Shown piece by piece: positions 1 to 9,487 of a stretch of DNA of 16,018 nt. How positions within the stretch are numbered: position 1 is the first letter of the stretch; every line of letters starts with the position of its first letter. The stretch lies in the NCBI GenBank assembly GCA_027600665.1, contig JADGJL010000662.1:1-16018 (forward strand). The letters are read 5' to 3'. The position numbers and the translations under genes were made by a program. This DNA is from Irineochytrium annulatum (Eukaryota > Chytridiomycota > Chytridiomycetes > Chytridiales > Chytridiaceae). Below the pieces are notes generated by a model. That model was not told the origin of the DNA and searched no databases. It saw only the letters and a program-made list of their open reading frames with translations.

Positions 1-1412
1 CCCTTCCCCGACGCCGACCCTGCGAGCCCGGCCGGTAAGCTCGCGGGGATCGTTGCCATTGCGCCCCCCTTCCTCACGGCCCGTTGCCACACCTCCCTCC
101 GCCACCGGACGACGGCCACGGGGTTGTATCGCAACGGGCGCGGCTTGCCGGCCGTGGCGCCACTCCCAAGCATTGTGGCGCCATCAGACGCAAGACGTAG
201 TATTTCCTCAATCTGGGCGTACTTGGCTTCGAGGTGGGCTTTTGCCCGCTCGACGCGCGTTAGCGTTGCTGCGGACGGGTGCGGCTCCAGGTCTGGCGGC
301 ACGTCGAGAATGGGCGTGAAGGGCGTTATGACGTTCGCCTCCGGCGTCGTCGTGGCTCCGGCCGCAGCAGCCGACGTGAGGTCCACGCTAGTCTTGTTCG
401 CACGGCGTTGAAACGCGTTGGGGAAGGAGTGGATGATAGATCCCCGTTTGGTTTTGATCCCAGATTGCGGCGATTGGCCTGGTGGGACGCCGTCGAGGGA
501 GCGATTCGGAGAGCGAGCGGGTGAGGCTGCGGGCGACGCTATTGGTGAGGATGCGGCCGGTGAGATGCCATCCGCCGGCGAGCGGCTTGGTGACGGTGAG
601 GCTTCCCTAACGGTCACGGTCGGCACGTTTAAGTTGACGGAGGTTCTCCTCGAGGACGGCAAAGACATTGGCACCGAGTCCTCCAATGCATTTGCGCTCG
701 TCACTTTCAAAAGCTCGGCAAGGAAAGGGTCGTCATCAGGCACACTGTCAAGGATCATCTTGAGATCAACGTCTGACGGTTTGCTGTGGTCTGGCGCCGC
801 AGCCGTTGATATCAACGGTGATGAGATAGGTTGATTTCCAATCAACATCGGCGAGGTCGGTACCGATGGCCGTCCTGGTGGAGGCTCCACAGTATCTGGA
901 GGTGGATCATCCATGTTTTCGTCCTCGTGCAATTGTAAGCTTTCATCGGGCACCCTAACCATTTCATCCGTGTCCGTTGAGAACATCGACGAGGCCGCCG
1001 AAGACGACGTGTACGCCTCGCGAGATATCGCCCGCCTGGCGACAAAGTGGTCGTCGTAAGGCACCCCGTCGCTCGACTCGGAGTACATCATCATCGGCTT
1101 CCCATCCGCGTTTGTCGCGCCGATGTAGGTCGCCAGGCCCTCATCCGCGCTTTGACTGTCATCACGAAGAGCCATCCGATTTGAAGGACTCGCCAACGGC
1201 GCCTTGTGGGCGAACTTGAATCTACCCCGCATGGGGGACACGTCCTCGCTCTCGCTGGAGTACTCGCCGTCTGACACCTCGTCCTCCTCCTCGTCCTCCT
1301 CCCCCTCGTCCTCGCCGTCCATGTCGTTCTCATCCGACTCAACGTCGCCCTCTGACGAGGTATCGGCCGCCCGCAGCCGGGGGTCGCGGGATCGTGAGTC
1401 GTCAGTCTCCAT
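1..1412 (-). CDS. Partial large disordered acidic/Ser-Pro-rich protein, 5' end only
   Basis: I do not recognise this protein. One minus-strand frame stays open from the ATG at 1412-1410 to the left edge (470 codons, no stop, no intron needed), with an in-frame TGA shortly upstream, so 1412 is the first possible start. Residues about 20-60 are strongly acidic (EGDVESDENDMDGEDEG, then runs of E and D); their antisense appears as a false poly-Ser frame on the plus strand. The middle is low complexity. Around residues 265-315 there is a dense cluster of Ser-Pro dipeptides (SPSPSRSP, ISPAASSPIASP, ASPARSPNRS), likely proline-directed kinase sites. Residues about 380-405 (RVERAKAHLEAKYAQIEEIL) look like an amphipathic helix, followed near residue 425 by a basic aromatic patch, RPLRYNPVAVVRWRR, that could begin a folded domain beyond the window. 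Function cannot be assigned from this portion. That the frame is coding is fairly sure from its length, GC-rich third positions and biased composition. Confidence 0.72.
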   Translation of the reverse strand, partial: METDDSRSRDPRLRAADTSSEGDVESDENDMDGEDEGEEDEEEDEVSDGEYSSESEDVSPMRGRFKFAHKAPLASPSNRMALRDDSQSADEGLATYIGATNADGKPMMMYSESSDGVPYDDHFVARRAISREAYTSSSAASSMFSTDTDEMVRVPDESLQLHEDENMDDPPPDTVEPPPGRPSVPTSPMLIGNQPISSPLISTAAAPDHSKPSDVDLKMILDSVPDDDPFLAELLKVTSANALEDSVPMSLPSSRRTSVNLNVPTVTVREASPSPSRSPADGISPAASSPIASPAASPARSPNRSLDGVPPGQSPQSGIKTKRGSIIHSFPNAFQRRANKTSVDLTSAAAAGATTTPEANVITPFTPILDVPPDLEPHPSAATLTRVERAKAHLEAKYAQIEEILRLASDGATMLGSGATAGKPRPLRYNPVAVVRWRREVWQRAVRKGGAMATIPASLPAGLAGSASGK

Positions 1413-1454
1413 TAGCGGTGGCTTGTGTCCGAATGGAGTTCGTCAAATGTGTGT

Positions 1455-1474
1455 GGCCAGCATGCATGCTGGCC
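1455..1474. repeat. Perfect 20-bp palindrome
   Basis: ggccagcatgcatgctggcc is identical to its reverse complement over all 20 bases, with no spacer. The symmetry stops at both ends (t at 1454 against c at 1475). It lies 43-62 bp upstream of the ATG of the minus-strand gene starting at 1412. It could be a symmetric protein-binding site or a short hairpin in the 5' UTR; which one is inference. Confidence 0.9.
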
Positions 1475-1808
1475 CTCCAAAGGTAGCTTTCGAGCTGCAC
1501 TCGGGAGTTTGACAAGCATCTTTTCTTCCCTGATATCAGGTGCGCGTTCTCATCCCACCTTCTTCTTGAATCCTTGTTGCAAGCATCCATCTGAATATAC
1601 AACTTTTTCCCGAAACTCAGACAGTTTGTCGTCGATAGCGTAATAAGGAAAAGACCGCAGCATGAGCGCTTGTCGACGTGCGCGGCTTGGTTATCCACCG
1701 CAGTCTGTATTTGACGCGGATGCGTTTACAGTATATATTAAAATTACTTCTGTCCTCGGGTGTGCTCCCCGTAACAAGGCTTGCTTCTGCGCTTACATTT
1801 TTGTAAAT

Positions 1809-1842
1809 TGCCCAATGTAGTAAAATGCCCAATGTAGTAGAA
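1809..1842. repeat. 17-bp direct tandem duplication
   Basis: Two adjacent copies of a 17-bp unit, tgcccaatgtagtaaaa and tgcccaatgtagtagaa, differ at one position. Each contains CCAAT in the plus orientation. They sit in AT-rich spacer about 400 bp upstream of the left-edge gene. Confidence 0.85.
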
Positions 1843-2161
1843 AATGACGTAGTCTTTGTATCCCAGCGTTTCGCGAAAAATACGACGTTCTTTTACAATT
1901 TCGACTGTTGGCATTGACGGCTGGTGTACTTGGATGTGCAGTTAAGGCAAGAAATTTACATGTATTCATGTAATTATACATGCAATAATAAGCAATGCCG
2001 ACGTCATAATAAAATACAGCTAAAGATGAGATCTAAAGCCCAAGAACTTCTCATTCAGCGACAAACCAAATTTTAACTAACCTCGGAACGCGGTCACTTG
2101 CCCTCCAACTCTTAACCGCTCTCCGCACTACCACCGCTGACCGATCCACCAGATCCCAATT

Positions 2162-3946
2162 TCATCCCGCGTTCACAGACCGATCAAACAGCGTCATGTG
2201 GGCCACAATGGCGTCCTCCGAATCATTGGCCGTCGGCTGGAAGAGGTGACAGAAGCTTGGCGGCGGCGGGTTGATAAAGGTGCGAGGGGAGGGACATTGA
2301 GCGACGACGCGCTGTTTCGGCGGGTCCGATAGCGACGCGGCGGCTTCCGTGGAGCAGAGTGTCGGCGGCTGCGGGCTCGGCCGTCGCGGAGTTGTCCTTC
2401 GGCTTAGCATCGGAATCCGTCTCCTTAGGGTCTGCCGCTTTTATGGCCACCTTCACGTCATTCATCCGCTACTTCCTTCACGTCTTCCTTTAGCTCCTCA
2501 ACGACTTTTGACGTCTTCCTTGGGCACCGCATTTGCTGTCTTATCGACATTTGAAACCTTTTCCAAGTTGACATCACCATTTTCAGTCACCCGGTGCTCA
2601 GTGTCCTTTACATCCGTTATTACCTCTTCGGCGTCCATCATCTTCTTGTCGTCAACCGGCAAAGGCGGCAACTGAATAAAGGCATTTAGACGAACGTTAA
2701 TGAGGCACTGAGTACGAACCTTCACAAAGAAGCATCGAAAAGTCAACAGCCCCAACGCAGCCTCACTCCTCAGAACCTCCAGCCTCTTAATGCCGTCCTC
2801 CTTCATCTCCCCTCAAAGCGGATACAGGAATTGCAAATGCTTCGAAGCCTCGTTCACATGGCCAGCCGCCCACGTCACCGTCACCGACTGCACAGCGGTG
2901 GCGCGGGGAGCAATCCGCCACTAAAATACGTCCCTGCCGCGTCCGCACCCGCCAAACGACAGTCAGCCATGGTACCCACGAAGACGACGAGGCTGGAACA
3001 ACGGTCAGCTCGGTCGCATTAGCCTCTCCGGCGTGCTTATCTCCCTCCACCGGGAGTTTGTCTCCTTCAGCGTAACCGCCGGCAACTCCTCCTTCACCTC
3101 CTTGATCCCGTCATCACCCGCTAGGACTAACCCACCCAGCCGCGATCGCCCCGCCTTGACCGACATAGAAGCCCTCCGCAGGATCCGGCCGGCATCCGCG
3201 TCGAGCTCCGCCGCGAGGTCCAAGCCATCTCCGTTTTTTAAGGTCGACGGCGTTATCGGCGATCTCTCCGGCCCGAGAGATAACCGCTCAAAGCGCATGA
3301 AGCCTGGCGTAGGTGGTGACAACACAGAGCTATTGGCGAGTGCCGCAGCCGCAATGAGCGTGGCCGTCTCCATGCCAGCTATCTCCGCAATCGCCTCGTG
3401 CCCACCATCGAACCGCACGGCCGGATCTGAATCCTCCGTCGTGTCCTCCTCCGTCTTAATGCGTCGACCGCGAGAAGACCGCCCACAGAGTGATTCAAGA
3501 TAACAACGCTACTGAACTCCGTAGCTGCCGCGGCTCATGATTAGCCAGTTGCAAAGGTGATTGACCGACTTCGTTATATCGCCCTAACGAGAAAGAGGCA
3601 CGGTAAGTAGCCTGCCTAACTGATATCAACCACCTTGCATCGTAGGTCGGGAGGACCCGGCACTCGAGGTTTTAAGCTTGCGGGGAGGGGCGCGCATGGC
3701 ATGGGACAAGTCGGCTGGGAAGTTGCCGAAGGACGCCTCGGAGCCGAAGAAGCCATGCACAAAGATGAGAAGGGTGCGACCGGCTTCGTCAGTCACCAAG
3801 CGTTTTCCGTCTCCAAGCGACAACGGCATTGATGAGGACCGTGCGGGCGTCCTCAGTCGCGCCTGGTACGGCGGCGGTGGTGGTTGATGCAGCGGACGTC
3901 CGGCCTCGTTCTCCGTGACGTCGCCACCAAGGTCATCAGCAAGCAT
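2162..3946 (-). pseudogene. Frameshifted DUF676-type alpha/beta hydrolase (fungal lipase-like)
   Basis: Read on the minus strand, conserved blocks of a fungal DUF676 serine-hydrolase family follow in the expected order but change frame. The N-terminal block at 3946 to about 3690 carries LLIFVHGFFGSEASFGNFP, the oxyanion-loop region. RVLPTYDAR lies at about 3680-3640, then a likely 50-nt intron (3633-3584), then GDITKSVNHLCNWL at 3583-3540. The nucleophile elbow, ILNHSVGGLLAVDA, is near 3505-3475 and has NHSVG where the family usually has GHSMG. The tail has SSSSWVPWL near 2975, TWAAGHVNEASKHLQFL near 2855, TFRCFFVK before a clean 48-nt intron (2719-2672), and FQPTANDSEDAIVAHMTLFD near 2200, which resembles the family's C-terminal motif. 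Frames change at least eight times and a TGA interrupts at 2815-2813. Several breaks fit one missing base in a homopolymer (3670-3673, 3582-3584, 3052-3054, 2954-2956, 2915-2916). The block with the usual substrate-pocket DTP-like motif was not found. It is either a decayed gene or locally faulty sequence. Family naming rests on remembered motifs. Confidence 0.65.
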
Positions 3947-4097
3947 TTGACGGAGTCGAAGGAATCGGCCACACTTTGGACATTTCTGCGTTTACTTCAA
4001 ATGGCTCAAGCTCGATGTTGGCGAGTATGTGCAATGAAGGACAATTTATAATAATGACCTTGATATAAACACCAAATGCACCCAACCCCAACGATGC

Positions 4098-5022
4098 TTA
4101 ACCACCCTTCTTCTTGCTGACACCGACAGTGCGACCGCGACGGCCCGTGGTCTAAGAAATGCGAAGAAGGGAAGAGAATTCATCAGCATGAAAATAAAAA
4201 CAGCAAAACGATGTCACATTACCTTAGTATGCTGACCACGAACACGGACGCCCCAGTAGTGACGAAGGCCACGGTGGGCACGGATCTTCTTAAGCTGATG
4301 ACGGCAACCGAAAGAACGACGATGTCAAAAAGGCGTCCTCAACAACTGACACAAGACAATAAATTCACAATAAACTTACGCGCTCAAGGTCTTCACGCAT
4401 CTTGTTGTCGAGAAGGTTGGCGAGGGAGTGGGTGTACTTTCCGTCCTTGATGTCCTTCTGACGGTTAAGGAACCAGTTGGGGATTTTGTACTGCTGCGGG
4501 TTCTGCATGATCGTGACGATCCGCTCGAGCTCGTCGTTTGTCAGCTCACCGGCGCTAATTAATCCCCATCATTTAGCTCGCCAATCCCAGCCATAAAACC
4601 GGTAAACTACGAACCGCTTGTTCAGGTCGACATCGGCCTTCTTGACAACCAGGTTTGAGAACCTGCGGCCGACACCGCGGATGTGGACAAGAGAGTACAT
4701 GACCTTCCGCTTTCCATCAATGTTGGTGTTCAGCAGCCGAAGAATGTGCTGAAACTGGTTCTTGTCCGGCACGACTACGGACTGCGATGAAAGACTGTCG
4801 TCAGCCATAGGTCCAATAACGCATTTCTCCTCCCGTGAGAACCCAGTCCCACCGATGCCAAAATGGCTGCCGAAAACTCTCCAAAGGACCCAGGGGCCAT
4901 ATCTGGGCCTCAGCAGACCGCAACCGTCTATGCACAAGTTCGCATCCAGCACTAGTCCCCCAAAGTGCCGTCGCGAGTTCCGATCCGTCACCGGCACCGT
5001 CCTGCAACGCGATGCTCACCAT
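4098..5022 (-). CDS. RPS18: 40S ribosomal protein S18 (uS13)
   Basis: Small-subunit ribosomal protein uS13, located in the head of the 40S subunit at the bridge to the 60S subunit and near P-site tRNA. Coding exons on the minus strand: 5022-5020 (ATG alone), 4781-4615, 4554-4380, 4294-4223, 4151-4098, giving 156 residues, the usual size. Introns are 238, 60, 85 and 71 nt, all GT-AG. Signature segments include [87 protein letters not shown] and the C-terminal [16 protein letters not shown] prefer the start at 5022: ATG is followed directly by GTGAGC, the acceptor at 4782 joins to TCC GTA GTC, giving the conserved start M-S-V-V-V-P-D-K, and a CTGAC branch point lies about 20 nt before the acceptor. 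An in-frame ATG at 4808 overlaps that branch point and would add nine residues not typical of the family. The intron at 4614 has a rarer GTTCGT donor. Confidence 0.96.
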
Positions 5023-5893
5023 GATGGGCAGATCAGTATCAAAAAAGCCAAGATGGTGACTTGTCACCTTCGCTAATCTCAACTCTGCGCCACGCCACGA
5101 TCATAGTCCACAGGCCGACATGCCAGCGACGCAGCTGGACGTCGGCCGGCCGCAGAGTTGCCGCACGTTTGTCTAGCATTGGGTCTTGTGCGAGTGGTCT
5201 GGATTTGGTGGGGGCTCAGGCTGACAGCGGCGGAAAGGTTCCGCGAGTCTGCGAGTCTGCGCGCCAGCACATAGGAGTCCCTAGCGTCGAAAATATTGTA
5301 TCGGTGGTTGTGCTTCCAGCACGGTGGACGAAGGTGATGTCGGTGAACCATTTGCTCACGCCGACGCCGCGAATTCTTTCAACTAGTAGGGGAAGCTGCC
5401 AATGAGTTGCAATGGGTTGGTTACTCACTTGTGCATAAGCTTGTCGCTGAACTTTATTGGGATCTTGCATCTCCTCTCTAACCCTTTCACTCTGATTTGT
5501 GCTTATCTCTCGTTGCGCCAATTCTTTTTCACATTTGAACATGGTGACTATCCATTTGACGTCCTACCTACTTCCGACGTGTTTCGACCGATGTTCACCA
5601 TTAGTGGATATGATGAATACGGACGCACCATGTTGATTCATGTCGCGGTGATCTTGTTATACGAGATACAGAGGGCGGGCTGGCGGAGTCACAGGATCAG
5701 GGTGTGGGTGACTGAATGGAGGCGACTGCTTGCGGAATACGTTCTTCTCCCTCCGGACCTCGGTGAGGAATAGGATTCGACGGTGTCGGGGATTTAGGCA
5801 GAGCGACCATCGAACGATAAGGTTGCCGCAGTTTGATAACTCTTTTCGATGGCTTCATGAGTTGTTGTAATAAATAGTAAATCAAATTCGTTT
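5023..5893. other. Unexplained region between RPS18 and the histone chaperone gene
   Basis: About 870 bp lie between the divergent starts of the S18 gene and the chaperone gene, much longer than other spacers here. I found no gene I can support. On the minus strand, two overlapping frames near 5216-5351 look mildly protein-like (VERIRGVGVSKWFTDITFV and NIFDARDSYVLARRLADSRN), but they contradict each other. There is a plausible intron (GTGAGT donor near 5435, CTAG acceptor near 5391). A small direct repeat, gcgagtctgcgagtctgcg, sits near 5242-5262. The region should also contain both promoters. Confidence 0.4.
5402..5773 (+). CDS. Doubtful hypothetical ORF, 123 residues
   Basis: An open frame from ATG 5402 to TAG 5773. 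The second half, from about residue 45, has reasonable protein composition, including DVLPTSDVFRPMFTISGYDE and a mixed hydrophobic stretch, MLIHVAVILLYEI, followed by a basic-aromatic segment. The first half is hydrophobic and Leu-rich and overlaps what looks like splice signals on the other strand. No family is recognised and no intron partner was found. If real, the coding part may begin nearer 5534. It could equally be chance or a decayed gene, since it fills a long spacer between two divergent promoters. Confidence 0.18.
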   Translation: MSCNGLVTHLCISLSLNFIGILHLLSNPFTLICAYLSLRQFFFTFEHGDYPFDVLPTSDVFRPMFTISGYDEYGRTMLIHVAVILLYEIQRAGWRSHRIRVWVTEWRRLLAEYVLLPPDLGEE

Positions 5894-7387
5894 ATGCTCG
5901 GACTTCCTCGGACAGACATGATGGCAGACCAAACGATGTCCTCGACGGCCCCGAACGCAGACGCCGACGTGACCCTGCCGGCGTCGTCAGCGGCTCCGTC
6001 GAAGCTCGACAAGGGCAAGGGCAAGGAGCTGGCTACGGAGGTCGAGGAGCCGGCCGAGCAAGAGGAGCCGCCTACATGGGAGTCAATGCCGCGTGCGGAT
6101 CAGCTCGCCCTGGCCGTCAACCACACGTCCGAGGGCCGCAAGGCGCTGGCTCTTGGCGAGTACGAGAAGGCGGTGAGCGAGCTGGGAGAGGCATCGGCAA
6201 TATTGTAAGTCGTTGTCCAGGCGATGCAATGCGTTACTCATGGCTGCGAATACATAGGGCTTTTGTGCATGGCGACCAGGCGCCGGAATGTGCTGATGTG
6301 CTGTTCATGTACGGGACGGCTTTGTTCAACAACGCCGTGTCAAAGAGCTCACCCCTTGGCGGCGTTGCGGTTACAACGGGGGAGACCGCAGGCGCTGGCG
6401 CCGAGCAAGATGGGGCTGATGCGAAAAAGGCTTCCACTGTGGTGCCTTTAGTGGATGGTGTTTCCACTCAAAAGGCGGTCGAGACTGTGCTGGAAGGGTT
6501 AATGAATCGTGAGTTACTTTCGTTTAATACTCCCACTCAGCGCTCTCTTAAACAAGTGCACAGTGCCAGCGAAGGCGTCATCGCGGTTTGTTTTCTCCGG
6601 CGATGGCGCGGAGGACTCCACAGACGCCGGAGCGGACGACAGTGACGAGGGTGGCGAGGGCGAAGACGGCGAAGAGAACCCCGACGGCGCACCCGACGAG
6701 TCGGACCCGATTGAGGAGGACATCCAGATTGCCTGGGAGACGCTTGACCTCGCCCGGATCATCTACGAATCCCAGAGCAACGCTGCCCGCAGCCGTGTAG
6801 CCGAGGTCCTGCTCGTCCTCGGCGACGTCTCGCTCGAGCAAGGCCACTGGGAGAAGGCCGTGTCTGACTTCTCGCGTGCGGTCGACATCAAGCGGGAACT
6901 GCTGGGCGACGCGCACAGGCAGCTATCGGAGGCCCTGTACAAACTCGGGCTCGCCTTCGAGTTCTCGAAGGAGTTCGGGAACGCGTTGAGCGCTACAAAG
7001 GACGTCGTAGCGGTGTTGGAGAGGAAGAGGGAGGAGCTCAAGAAGGTTGCGGCGGCGGGTGGGGAGGGGAAGAAGGCTGCTGAGGAGGAGCTGGCGGATA
7101 TTGACAGCCTGATGCCGGATATATATGCGAAGATTGAGGAGATTGAGGCTGAGCTTAGGGAGGCGGAGGCGGAGAAGATGAAGACGGAGACGTTGCAGTC
7201 GACGCTAGCCGGGGCGCAGTCCTCCTCGTCCGGGCGGATTCAAGACATCAGCAACCTCGTCAAGAAGAAGAAGAAGGACGATACCGAAGATGTGAAGGCC
7301 GCGGGGAAACGGAAGCCTGAGGAGGCGTTTTTGGAAGATGCGAGCAAGCGGACGAAGCTCGAGAACGGCAACGGCGAGAGCTCTTGA
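5894..7387 (+). CDS. sim3: NASP/Sim3/Hif1-family histone chaperone (SHNi-TPR protein)
   Basis: Nuclear chaperone of the NASP family. Relatives bind H3 or H3-H4, fission yeast Sim3 escorts the centromeric H3 variant, and budding yeast Hif1 works with the Hat1 acetyltransferase complex. Exons: 5894-6204, 6258-6508, 6564-7387 (introns 53 and 55 nt), 461 residues. The acceptor at 6563 could instead be 6569, two residues shorter. A first TPR lies in exons 1-2 (GRKALALGEYEKAVSELGEA, then APECADVLFMYGTALFNNAV across the splice). It is interrupted by an acidic region (about residues 200-240), as NASP proteins are. The SHNi-TPR motif IQIAWETLDLARIIYESQ is at 241-258, followed by TPRs at about 264-305 and 310-339, then a coiled coil (about 340-400). 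The lysine-rich tail with VKKKKKDD and GKRKPEE is a likely nuclear signal. ATGs at 5894, 5918 and 5921 are in frame; 5921 has the best context (A at -3, G at +4), so the true protein may be nine residues shorter. The gene converges on ESA1. Confidence 0.9.
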
Positions 7388-7488
7388 GACGATTAATTTT
7401 TAGCCAGCTATTTTAATTTGTTTACTTAGTTAAATTATGGAGTGCTTCGTATGACAGAGCGATGAAGACCCGATCGTAAATCAGCAGA

Positions 7489-7494
7489 AATAAA
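7489..7494 (+). terminator. AATAAA polyadenylation signal for the histone chaperone gene
   Basis: AATAAA lies 102 nt after the TGA of the chaperone gene on the same strand, within the 164-bp gap to the convergent acetyltransferase stop codon. The two 3' UTRs therefore probably approach or overlap each other. Assignment rests on position and motif only. Confidence 0.5.
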
Positions 7495-7501
7495 ATTGTT
7501 A

Positions 7502-9385
<1,884 letters not shown>

Positions 9386-9487
9386 TTCGATGGTCACTTT
9401 TTACGACTTTGACTCCCATCTCCCATCATGCATGCAACCAGTGTATGGCCGAAATATCGACGGAAAAGTGGGAGAACGACGCCGTGG
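9386..9487. promoter_or_regulatory. Compact divergent promoter between ESA1 and the small membrane protein gene
   Basis: Only 102 bp separate the ATG of ESA1 (minus) from the preferred ATG at 9488 (plus). If the in-frame ATG at 9428 is used, the gap falls to 42 bp. Both 5' UTRs and the core promoters must fit or overlap here. I see no TATA box. Shared regulation is inference from distance. Confidence 0.6.

Larger units (their letters stand above)
1413..2161. other. AT-rich intergenic region upstream of the left-edge gene
   Basis: About 750 bp with no convincing gene. Short ORFs occur on both strands but share no recognisable motif. The part from about 1700 to 2090 is clearly AT-rich compared with the flanking coding DNA. 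It should hold the promoter and 5' UTR of the minus-strand gene starting at 1412 and the 3' flank of the hydrolase remnant ending near 2162. It contains a perfect palindrome at 1455-1474 and an imperfect 17-bp tandem repeat at 1809-1842. Confidence 0.6.

Noticed and set aside
1204..1512. Plus-strand frame with a long poly-Ser run (SSSSSSSSPSSSPS)
   Set aside because: It is the antisense shadow of the acidic Glu/Asp region of the minus-strand gene starting at 1412, whose frame is open for 470 codons.
4806..4997. Upstream extension of the S18 frame beginning at 4997 or 4808
   Set aside because: The sequence upstream of 4781 is not similar to any S18 N-terminus and carries branch point and acceptor signals; an ATG-GTGAGC donor at 5022 gives the conserved protein start.
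5242..5262. Short gcgagtctgcgagtctgcg repeat as a possible array
   Set aside because: Only about two copies of an 8-bp unit, within ordinary spacer DNA; too short to be meaningful.
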